A stretch of 64,000 nt of DNA, from the NCBI GenBank assembly GCA_020284085.1, contig JACEVL010000145.1, positions 856,983 to 920,982 of the forward strand, written 5' to 3'. The notes below the pieces were generated by a model. The model did not search any database and had not been told where the DNA came from. It saw only the letters and a list, made by a program, of their open reading frames with translations. The position numbers and the translations under genes are program-made. Shown in pieces: positions 56,027-64,000 of this stretch; position 1 is the first letter of the stretch, and every line of letters starts with the position of its first letter. The DNA is from Aporrectodea caliginosa (lineage: Eukaryota; Annelida; Clitellata; Crassiclitellata; Lumbricidae).

Positions 56027-57118
56027 CTGACCGCTCAAATTGTGTAGTCCTTGGTTCGTCCAGGTCTCTTTGGGTCCCTGCCCCTTTGGGTGTGCCCCAG
56101 GGTTCTGTCCTGGGCCCGCTGCTTTATCTTCTTTATACTGCTGATGTCTGCTCCTTGTTGACGTCTCAGGGGCTTCTACACCAACTATTTGCCGATGATG
56201 TGCAAGCCTACATCCACACCCATTCAGCTGATGCGGTGGCTACTGTGAATCAGATGTGTCTGACTATGGATGTCCTCTCTTCTTGGATGGCCTCCAATCG
56301 GCTACTCTTAAATCCCTCTAAAACACAGCTCATTTGGCTGGGTAGCCGTAGACAACTGCAGGGTATCGACTTTCCTCAACTTACCCTGCTCTTTCCTCAC
56401 ATAACCTTTTCCCTCACAGTTCGTGATCTGGGACTTTCTCTTGACTCCGAGCTTACTTTATCTCAACATGTGAACTCAATTGCACGGAGTTGTTATTATC
56501 AGCTTCGTCAGCTTCGAGTGGTCTCTCGCTCTCTCTCTCATGATGCAGTTGTGGTCCTTGTTCATGCCTTTGTTACTAGTCGAATTGACCACTGTTCCTC
56601 ACTACTTGCTGGCCTTCCCCTTGGTGTTTTGGGGCGACTAGATCGAGTTCTACGCTCGGCTGCTCGGCTTATTGGACAGCTTCCTAAGTACTCTCCTGTC
56701 TCTGCATACATGCGTGATGTGTTGCATTGGCTGCCTGTGTCTCAGCGGATCTCATATCGCATTGCTGCTCTGGTTTCTCGTTGTGTTCTTGGCTGCGCTC
56801 CATCTTACTTGCGTGATCTTTGCCGCCCAGTGTCTGATGTTCCAGCGCGTCGGGTGCTTCGCTCTGCGACGAGGGGTGAGTTCCTTGTTCCACGGGCTCG
56901 CTTGGCTATTAGGCAGCGCCGTGCTTTCTCGGTTGTTGGCCCTTCCATCTGGAATGACCTACCACTTAAGCTTCGTTTTTAACTTTTAAGCCATCTGACA
57001 GGGTTCTACAAGTCCCTCAAGTCTTTTTTCTTTAGTCGTGGCTGGGCCGGGAGCGCTCCTGAGTAGTTTCTTGAAGGGGCGCTATATAAATGCTCTGAAT
57101 GAATGAATGAATGAATGA
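56027..57118 (+). pseudogene. CR1/L2-like LINE, 3' third with intact palm motif
   Basis: Best-preserved CR1/L2-like copy. The frame holds motif B GVPQGSVLGPLLYLLY, the catalytic LFADDVQAY, WMASNRLLLNPSKTQLIWLG and LTVRDLGLSLDSELTL. The C-terminal YMRDVLHWLPVSQRISYRIA and RQRRAFSVVGPSIWNDLP follow. A 1-nt deletion at ~56980 ends the frame early. In the next frame it runs to TAG at 57064 (WAGSAPE). The 3' UTR GAAGGGGCGCTATATAAATG and a (GAAT)n tail follow. It starts in mid-palm with no initiator codon: a 5'-truncated copy. Confidence 0.85.
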
Positions 57119-57506
57119 ACGAAGCAACACATGGCTTATCCAAGTATCATTAAAAAGCCTATGCAAACGGGAAAAGCGCATAAACCTACGGCCCTGTTTA
57201 TACACATTCAAGCTGCTACTTTCAGAGGATATAGAAGTGTTGTTTCGCTTTAGCATCACATCTACTAATGTAACAAAAGTACGGTCGACGTCAAAGGCCC
57301 TGCCAGACATAAAACGTGATTAAACAAAGGGCAACGCATGATGCCTTAATGGCAAAATGCACAAAATAAATTATATGGACAGGTTATAGGTACAGAAATC
57401 TAAAGACTATAACAAATTAATATGAACTGAGAACAACATAAAAAAAACAACAACACCTATGAGTTGAAGATGGTACAACAGAAGCAACAATACATGTATA
57501 TTGTTG

Positions 57507-57669
57507 AGGATCCTGAGTGGCCGAGTGGGTTGGTGCCCGCTCGCCGCGCCGGCGCCCCGGGTTCGCTTCCCGGTCGGGTCGGATTATCAGAGATTAATTT
57601 CTCGGATCTTTACTGCGGGTGGCTCGGTCGCATTATAAACGTGGAGTACAATACAACACACAATACAAC
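57507..57669 (+). mobile_element. tRNA-derived SINE (Leu/Ser-type A box)
   Basis: A box TGGCCGAGTGGGTTGG and B box GGGTTCGCTTCCCG, ~35 nt apart. Then a body GATTAATTTCTCGGATC, CGCATTATAAACGTGGAG and a CAATACAACA-type tail. A different family from the SINE that follows directly. Confidence 0.7.
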
Positions 57670-57685
57670 ACATCACAATACAACT

Positions 57686-57922
57686 GGGGCGCGGTGGTGT
57701 AGGGGTATGTTCGGTGCCTTGCAGCTTGAGGGTTGCGGGTTCGGATCCACCTCAAAGTCGCCGCGTAGGGACCCTGGGCAAGTCCTTCACTCGCAATTGC
57801 TCATGCGCTTCGGCGTGAAACTCCGATTCAGCGTTCGCGCAGTAGTCGGGAGCGCCTCTGAATGGGAAATCTGGTTGGGGCGCTATAACAAGTGTTCAAA
57901 TACAATACAATACAATACAATA
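57686..57922 (+). mobile_element. tRNA-derived SINE with LINE-type tail
   Basis: Head GGGGCGCGGTGGTGTAGGGG (A box) and GCGGGTTCGGATCCACC (B box), then body CAATTGCTCATGCGCTTCGG and tail CGGGAGCGCCTCTGAATGG, GGGGCGCTATAACAAGTG with (CAATA)n. Full-length monomer. Relatives are at 41785-42067 (minus, duplicated head) and 50495-50610 (headless). Confidence 0.85.
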
Positions 57923-58066
57923 AGAACAACCGCAATACGGTTGCCAGAGTCGTTAACCTCAATCGTAATTGGTCAAGGATTGTACTTCAGCTGTTAAACT
58001 AAATTAGAAAAGGTACATGTAGTGCCCATAGATAGCGATTAAAAGGTGTATAAATGCAGTCGTATA

Positions 58067-59451
58067 CACCGTGAGGCATAAAAAAGGAAGCCCCAACAAA
58101 ATCGTTATTATTTTAACAATATTCAAGCAATGTCAATGAAATTCAGGAAAGTTATAGCTAAATAGCAGGTAATGTACAAAAAATTACAGTTTGTACTCAA
58201 ACTGTCCGCCTTTAGCTTCTACGCATGCGCGAAGTCGCTTGCGCCATTCACGCACCGCCGAGTCAATAATTCGTTGGTCAAGATCGTTCCAAGCTTGCAT
58301 GATTCGCTTACGAAGATCTTCAACATCACGGACCTTTGTTTTGTACACCATTTCCTGCATGCATCCCCATATTTTGTAATCTACGGGATTCAAATCTGGG
58401 CTGTTAGGGGGCCATAGTGTAGGAATTATGAAGTCAGGAGTTTCATTCGTCAGAAGTGCGACCGTTTCTCGTGCTCTGTGCGCTGGAGCACCATCTTGCT
58501 GGAAAATGTAAAATTCTGAGAATTCTCGAATTTCAGGTAGAAGGTCTTCCATGAGTAAAACATCTCTGTAGTATTGGCCGTTGATTTTTACCCCCGGTTC
58601 AACAAAGTGAATTGACGTGCGCCCCAGAGAAGAAACGCCGACTGAAACCATCAGGGATTTGCTAAACGTCGGACGTGTGCGTAAAAGGCGGTCGGCTGCA
58701 ATATCTCTCTTTCGAGTTCCAACTGCTACATACAGACGGTCATTTTGAGTATTGCTAGGAGAAGCAACTGTGAATAATTTTTCGTCCGTGAACCAAATGA
58801 AATGCACTAGGCTAGCTGGGTAGCGACGCAACAAAAGCCGACTGCGGTCAAGTCGAGCTTGTTTGTTGGCCACGGTCAATTCATGTGCTCTACGTTTTTT
58901 CATGCATATCAAACGTAAGTCTTTCTTCACAATACGATTAACGGAACGTTGAGATATACCAACTTCCCGAGCAATTTGTCTTTGAGTACGGTGTGTTTGC
59001 GGCAAATCTTCCTGGCTCAAAACAAGTGTTTCAACATCTTCAATTTTGTCAGCAGTTCGAGCAGTGCGCGGACGTCCACTGCCGGGAAGACGTTGCGAAG
59101 TTCCAGTACTATCAATCTTACGAATAATCTTATCCAATCCACTACGAGACCAGCGTTTATGAGGAAACTCTTTTAAAAATCTTTTTGCTCCATAATGTTT
59201 GTTTTGTCTTAAAAATTTAATAACGTGTTTATCTTCCTCACTGAACGCCATTTTCGTAAATGGTGGAAAAATTAATGACGTCATTATTATTGCGTCAACG
59301 ACTTAACGGAAATTTTTATAGGGCCTTTTTAAAAATAAAATTATTGATTTTTAACGATAGATGTTTTTGCGTAAATTGCATTTATTTTGATCAATTATTG
59401 AATGAGTTATAACGATTTTTCCAGGGGCTTCCTTTTTTATGCCTCACGGTG
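58067..59451 (-). mobile_element. Mariner-type transposon, complete, 1385 bp
   Basis: TA duplication at 58065-58066 and 59452-59453. The first 28 bp (CACCGTGAGGCATAAAAAAG...) are exactly inverted at the right end, and after a 3-nt mismatch AAAATCGTTAT continues the inverted repeat. One uninterrupted transposase lies between. It interrupts a promoter-like module repeat, whose sequence continues on the other side. The only apparently intact autonomous element in the window. Confidence 0.95.
58184..59251 (-). CDS. Mariner/Tc1-superfamily transposase (DD37D)
   Basis: 355-residue DNA transposase that would cut at the element's inverted repeats and insert at TA. The ATG at 59251 (MAFSEEDKHVIKFL) is chosen because an upstream in-frame ATG adds only 11 unlike residues. 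The N-terminal half has two helix-turn-helix regions (~residues 1-45 and 90-110, QRQIAREVGISQRSVNRIV) with the linker GSGRPR between them (~58-63). Catalytic residues are Asp156 in WFTDEKLF, Asp253 in FQQDGAPAH and Asp291 in SPDLNPVDY. The last two are separated by 37 residues, which places it near the DD37D (maT-like) group. Full family length, no stop or frameshift. Codons and base content match the AT-rich surroundings. Whether it is expressed cannot be told. Confidence 0.92.
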   Translation of the reverse strand: MAFSEEDKHVIKFLRQNKHYGAKRFLKEFPHKRWSRSGLDKIIRKIDSTGTSQRLPGSGRPRTARTADKIEDVETLVLSQEDLPQTHRTQRQIAREVGISQRSVNRIVKKDLRLICMKKRRAHELTVANKQARLDRSRLLLRRYPASLVHFIWFTDEKLFTVASPSNTQNDRLYVAVGTRKRDIAADRLLRTRPTFSKSLMVSVGVSSLGRTSIHFVEPGVKINGQYYRDVLLMEDLLPEIREFSEFYIFQQDGAPAHRARETVALLTNETPDFIIPTLWPPNSPDLNPVDYKIWGCMQEMVYKTKVRDVEDLRKRIMQAWNDLDQRIIDSAVREWRKRLRACVEAKGGQFEYKL

Positions 59452-59534
59452 TAGTTTGACTGCTTTGCGACATTATTTCAGCGTTCATTTCCTTCTCTTT
59501 TTCGAAATTTCAATAAATTCCACGTGGCAGAACG

Positions 59535-59865
59535 AAACTCCGCCACTGCTAGTACTCTGTCAGTGTCAGTCCCAAGCCTGGATAAAGGAGGAGGGCGACG
59601 CTAATGATCTTTGTTATCACAGTGTCGTTAAAGTTAAACTACCACGTGGCAGTACTTGTTGATTCGAGTGTTTAACGACATCTTATGGATGCCATGGATC
59701 ACGTTGCCCTCCCTTTTACTTAGGCTTCAGACTTGCACCACCCAAACTAGTTAGTAGTTTCAATTTAACGACACTGTGTGCTAACAAAGATCATTAGCGT
59801 CGCCCTCCTCCTTTATCCAGGCTTGGGACTGGCACTGCCAGAAAATGAGCAGTGGCAGAGTTAAC
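59535..59865. repeat. Two block A copies, convergent orientation
   Basis: 59535-59645 reads forward (CTCCGCCACTGCTAGTACTC, GGAGGAGGGCGACGCTAATG, CACAGTGTCGTTAAAG). 59755-59865 reads in reverse (TTTAACGACACTGTGTGC, TTAGCGTCGCCCTCCTCC, GGGACTGGCACTGCCAG). They form an inverted pair ~110 bp apart and are the best-preserved block A copies. Confidence 0.75.
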
Positions 59866-59929
59866 CACCACCCAAATGTCGGTGGTAGCGTTTAATAAGT
59901 TCAGAGTTGGTGAGTTTAGTAAGTTCATT

Positions 59930-60410
59930 CATTTATTCATTACGAAGTTTTATATAGCGCCCCTTCAAGGTTACTACTCAGGAGCGCTCCCGACCCCAGC
60001 ACGGCTGAAAAGGACAGTTTTGAGGCAAGTATAGGTAGATTCAGAGTGGATTCTGGGATGCAAGCGCAGCGTCAAAGGGAGCCCGTTCCAGAGGGAAGGG
60101 GCCAACCACTGAGAAGGCTCGATTCTGCTTAGTAGCTGTGCGGGCAAAAGGGACCATGAGCACGCCCCGCTCAGTAGAGGGAGAGAGCGACGACCCGGAG
60201 CACCCAAGGTAGGGCAGCAGAGGTCGCGTATAGATAGGCAGGGGCTAGGCCCAGCAAGGACCGCCAGACCAAAGCGATGATCCGATACGAGATCCGCTGC
60301 AGTAGAGGGAGCCAATGAAGCACATCCAGGATATAACCTGAGACGTGGCCAAATTTGGGAATACGTCCGCAAAGGCGTGCGGCAGTTGTTGTCCAAATGT
60401 TGCATTGTTT
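59930..60410 (-). pseudogene. CR1/L2-like LINE C-terminus, frameshifted
   Basis: Two minus frames together give ILDVLHWLPLLQRISYRI, LAPAYL and, in the other frame, SLWNGLPLTLRLHPRIHS ending at VGSAPE. The tail AAGGGGCGCTATATAAAAC on minus with ATGAATAAATGAATGAAC. Collinear with 56700-57066. Confidence 0.75.
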
Positions 60411-60454
60411 TTTTACAGTGAATACGGGACCGATCGAATATGCTGAGTAGCAGC

Positions 60455-60925
60455 ACGGATGAAGATGACTATCATTGCCCTCCTCCTTACTGAAGCTACA
60501 GACTGGCATCCTCCGATATAAGACAGTGTTGCATTGCTGGGCGACACCATTTCGAGAATATATATAATATTATGTCGGTCGAAACAGAATTCTGACCTAG
60601 CGAAAAGGATTCCAAAAGTTTAACGACATAATTTATTATTATGACATCAAAGTCCGTTGATATAGATAAAAGAGAAACAACAGTTCTCATCCTTCTGATG
60701 TTATAACAATTATCAGCTACAAACAGTTGTTGTTCTCAGTGTTTAATGTCGAATTGTGGCTGCCAGGATCATTGCCAGGACCATAGAAAACATTCTTACG
60801 GTTTCACTTGGAATGTGGTGGTAGTTTTTATGTTTAACGACTAGCTGTGTGGTAACAAAGACCATTAGCGTCGCCCTCCTCCTTTATCCAGGCTTTGGAC
60901 TGGCATTGTCAGAAAACGAACAGTC
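60455..60925. repeat. Dispersed repeat, copy of 52430-52830, plus block A
   Basis: Shares GGCGACACCATT, GTCGGTCGAAACAG, AAAGGATTCCA and CTGATGTTA with 52430-52830. Block A in reverse at 60815-60925 (TTAGCGTCGCCCTCCTCC). Confidence 0.6.
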
Positions 60926-61189
60926 GTTGATAGATTGAACGATTTAGTCATATATATAGATTCCAAAACAATTGATCTCAGTTGTAACACTTCGTCATTA
61001 ATTAGAAACTATTATGGCAGGTCACAGGCTATCAAGAATGTGCGGTAGTGTTCGGAAGCTTCCACACCCAAAGTAAAAGAGCTGATCGGTCATCAAAACT
61101 GCAGACAAAAAGGCGCGAAATTTACAAGAGATATCGATAAAAGACGCAAACGCTGAACTCTACCGTGAGAGATTCAACCACTCGAAGAA

Positions 61190-61560
61190 TTACAGACTGG
61201 AATCAAATAAGAGCGAAATATATAATAAAGTACTGATATTACTCTAACGGATAAGAAGGCGCGAAGGTGTTAACTCGACAGCGTCCTCTAGTGTGAAAAT
61301 CAATCGCTGGCCCATGATCGTTTAACAAGATAATTAGATTAAGGAAATTATCTGAAAAAGATAACGTAGTAAAACGCTTAAACACACGGCTCTATTTAGA
61401 CACCTTTTAATGAGTTTCTCAGTTATGTATATAAACAATTTTCGTTCAATCATCGTTTGCTGCACAGTTCTGAAGGCAGAAAGTAAGGCTCGACATTAAC
61501 AATGGACGACACCAAAATGACAAAAGAAATAGAAACCTTTTCGTAATATGTCGATACACA
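61190..61560 (+). repeat. ~350-bp dispersed repeat with promoter-like module
   Basis: Third copy of the 30790/55440 element: GACAGCGTCCTCTAGTGTG, the module at 61400-61433 (TATATAAACAATTTTCG), CGACATTAACAATGGACGAC and AGAAATAGAAACC. A further ACACAT...ATAATAATCG module remnant lies at 61590-61640. Confidence 0.65.
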
Positions 61561-61639
61561 TTCACAACTACGGCCTGCTTACACATCTTAAATAATTTGT
61601 TTCAGAGAACATAATAATCGTAATTTTGTAAGCATGTGA

Positions 61640-62098
61640 CATTGTATTGTATTGTATTGTATTGTATGGAATCTAAAGATTTATATAGCGCCTCTCTCAG
61701 AATAACTATTCAGAAGCGCTCTCAGCACGAAAACCCCGGGGGAAAAGAAACGTCTTTAAAGAACGAGAGATCAAATAGGAAAGACTAGTAATTAGTTTAG
61801 CCCTTAATGAAGGGGAAGGTCATTCCAAGTAGAGGGACCAACCACAGCAAATGCCCGGCGTTGAGCCAAGGCAGTCCTAGTCCTAGGAACAAAAAGATCT
61901 AGCCAATCAGCAGAGCGCAAGGAACGAGATGAGGTCGCAGATAACGGCTTTCGCGTATAGTCAGAAAGATACTTTGGGGCACTGCTCAGTTGCGCTTTGA
62001 GACTAGAAAGAGGATCTTATAATGGATGCGCGCAGTGATAGGAAGCCAGTGCAAGACATCAAGCATATTATGAAGAGATATGCGAAAAGTGAGGGAGT
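61640..62098 (-). pseudogene. LINE C-terminal fragment with (CAATA)n tail
   Basis: On plus: TATTGTATTGTATTGTATTG, then TTTATATAGCGCCTCTC and GAAGCGCTCTCAGCAC, the LINE tail reversed. The following ~350 bp resemble the CR1/L2-like C-terminal coding region (GGACCAACCACAGCAAATGC, GATAGGAAGCCAGTGCAAGA) but no long frame survives. Confidence 0.65.
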
Positions 62099-62299
62099 CG
62101 GGCTATCTTTTCTTCTTTCTTATAATGACAACCGTTGCGTATCTGACAAGTAAATACAAGACGAGTTCGAATCTGTTTCAGGACACATTGCACGTAGCCT
62201 ACAAAAGGTCCCAAACGAGGCTGAAGAAGAAGAGCTGGGATAATCACCCATGTTATGAAACAGCGTCGAAGCAGCGTCGTTAAACAATGAATAGCCAAT

Positions 62300-62610
62300 A
62301 AACTTCGCCATCATCTTTACTCTGGTAGTGCCAGTCCAGAGACTCTTTGAAGGAGGGCGACGCTAATCATCTATGTTATTACGCAGTGCCGTCAAACAGC
62401 CACTAACCAATCAATCACACCCTGGTCGAAGGCGGCTAAAGGATGTTGGGGGGGGGGGTAGTGTTCGTAAGAGTATAAATCCTGAAGTGGAAGCGCTAAT
62501 CGTTCCGCCACTACCCTACCTGTGGTAGTGCCAGTCCCAAGCCTGGAGAAAGGAGGAGGGCGACACTAATCTTCTTTGTTTTGACACAGTGTCGTTAAAC
62601 AGCAACCAAG
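62300..62610 (+). repeat. Two block A copies
   Basis: 62300-62400 and 62510-62610, both forward. The second is nearly full-length (CCACTACCCTACCTGTGG, GGAGGAGGGCGACACTAATC, CACAGTGTCGTTAAACAGC). A G9 run is at 62449-62457. From 62610 to 63040 there is no gene, only diverged dispersed repeat. Confidence 0.65.
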
Positions 62611-63044
62611 CTAATCGTTCATTTGAAATAGCAGAGAGGGAAGCGGCCGCGAATCTTCCAACAGACATAGAACGAGATGCCAAAGTCGCACTCATATGCG
62701 CCCCCTACTGTTCGATAAGCATAACGGAAGAGAATAAAAGGAGCGAAATCTAGAGCTGCAGAGGGAAAGAAGGCGCTAATGACGTCGTCGATTGTCTAAG
62801 TGGACAGCCTCCTCCAGCGTAAAAGAGTCAATGGTTGGCGCGAAAATTAGAAGAAACAACAGAAGATAGAGTTTGCAATTAGAAGGGATAACAATAATAG
62901 TAATAATAGTAATAACGACAGCGTAAAAAGCTAGGATGACGGCTCACTCCTTTTCTTCTTTCTTATAATGACAACTTTTGCGTCTCTGACAAGTAAATAC
63001 AAGACAAGTTCTAATCTGTGTCAGTACACGCGCACTTTGGTATT

Positions 63045-63048
<4 letters not shown>

Positions 63049-63129
<81 letters not shown>
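63049..63129. repeat. (TA)n microsatellite, ~40 units
   Basis: Uninterrupted TA dinucleotide array. Confidence 0.95.
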
Positions 63130-63132
<3 letters not shown>

Positions 63133-63479
63133 CTCTGATGCTATAGCGAATTTTTTAAGGATTAACACTCCAGGTAATGATTTTCAGAGGTTGTGTACCC
63201 AAATTCCTTAATTGATAATTGGTTCGCTATCTTATATTGTGTTCTATCTTTACATGTATGGAAGAACTGCCTGTAAAACATCGCGCGAGCATACAAGAAG
63301 AAAGTCAAGTCTACTGAACGAGTCAGCAAATTGTCAACTGCTGTGTCACTCATATACAGCATCACCTTCTTACATCGCCTTTACACTGGAGTACATTTTG
63401 CGCAAGTTCCAAGGACGTTGATATTTCTACACCTCAAATCAAAGGAACAGTGCTATTCCAAGGCCATTCTTACAGAAAT

Positions 63480-63985
63480 TAATCCTACTTTTTCTGTTTG
63501 TTAAACCTAATTGCACCTAATTGTCGTCTTATTTTTAACACTACGTTGACATACGAAAGCCGGTTGGTTTAAACTGAAACATAATCTCTTGAACACATAA
63601 AAAGAATATGACTCGATAGATTAAGATTGTTTATGATACAACTGTGAACATTATAATCTTTTGTTTTGATTTTTTGTTTTTTTGTTTTAAATCATGTACT
63701 GCAATGTTTTGTTATTTAGTTGTTTGGCTATGATTTAGCCCTAACATTGTTATTTAAGTTGAATTTTCTATAAGCATCGGCTAATTATGATCATAAAAAT
63801 CGTCTTGCCATCAGTAAATGTAATATGGAAAAGGGGCAGCCCTGCAATAGCGGATTATTTTATCCTTTAGGGCTGTCCTGTTGACGGCATCAGCAGATCA
63901 ACTTTTGAAATGACTGATTGTTGTTAATTAATTGTGCTGTTGTTGAATCAATAAACGGCTGATTGATTGATAACAGAGCTCTCTT
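63480..63985 (+). mobile_element. Probable LINE 3' UTR with (TGAT)n tail
   Basis: AT-rich stretch ending GAATCAATAAACGGCTGATT and GATTGAT. The AATAAA signal followed by a short tandem tail is how other LINEs in the window end. It contains AGGGCTGTCC twice in opposite sense (AGGGCTGTCC / GGGGCAGCCCTG, 63830-63880), able to form a hairpin. A promoter-like ACACCTTTAAAA begins at the window edge. Confidence 0.4.
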
Positions 63986-64000
63986 TAGACACCTTTAAAA

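Overview
This is a eukaryotic, AT-rich, repeat-saturated stretch of what looks like a marine invertebrate (probably lophotrochozoan) genome. The evidence is the mix of LINE clades (RTE-like, I/Nimb-like with RNase H, CR1/L2-like), tRNA-derived SINEs, piggyBac-, hAT- and Tc1/mariner-type elements, and long microsatellites. I see no prokaryotic gene organisation, no rRNA and no convincing multi-exon host gene. The taxon assignment is an inference and is weak.

Layout. 1-160: right end of a TTAA-flanked MITE. 1-3 kb and 7.1-8.3 kb: two diverged copies of a ~0.9-kb unit with a TATA box and a short reading frame, separated by a 5'-truncated, frameshifted I/Nimb-like LINE (minus, 3083-7052). 9-14 kb: SINEs, a (TAA)n array and a second TTAA MITE. 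14.9-17.5 kb: LINE scrap, a GC-rich TATA/Inr core promoter, then a ~99-copy 20-bp minisatellite. 19.2-23.3 kb: a nested stack of CR1-like LINE scrap, a TTAA element inside it, and a full-length 3.2-kb RTE-like LINE with target-site duplication (TSD) inside that. 23.3-28.3 kb: a run of delimited MITEs (TA-, TTAA- and 8-bp-TSD types). 30-43 kb: LINE 3' ends, a foldback with trinucleotide arms, and a 3.3-kb inverted-repeat element holding a decayed LINE. 43.8-45.3 kb: internally deleted hAT transposon. 46-57 kb: CR1/L2-like LINE fragments, a (CCA)n array and SINEs. 58.07-59.45 kb: a mariner element with an uninterrupted transposase and perfect 28-bp terminal inverted repeats (TIRs). The rest is dispersed repeat.

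How things work together. LINE fragments and SINEs share the same 3' tail (the 'GGGGCGCTATA' end), so the SINEs were probably mobilised by the CR1/L2-like LINE. Each LINE/SINE family ends in its own simple repeat, which explains most of the microsatellites.

The least explained signal is a short promoter-like module, ACACCT followed by exactly 22 nt and then TATATA or TATAAG. It recurs about 25-30 times on both strands with rigid spacing but divergent intervening sequence, often downstream of a second conserved ~110-bp block. The architecture resembles a snRNA-type PSE-TATA promoter. It is my main candidate for something undescribed. A second candidate is an ~85-nt retroposon-like unit with 12-13-bp target-site duplications. 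All positions were read by eye, so boundaries may be off by a few bases.
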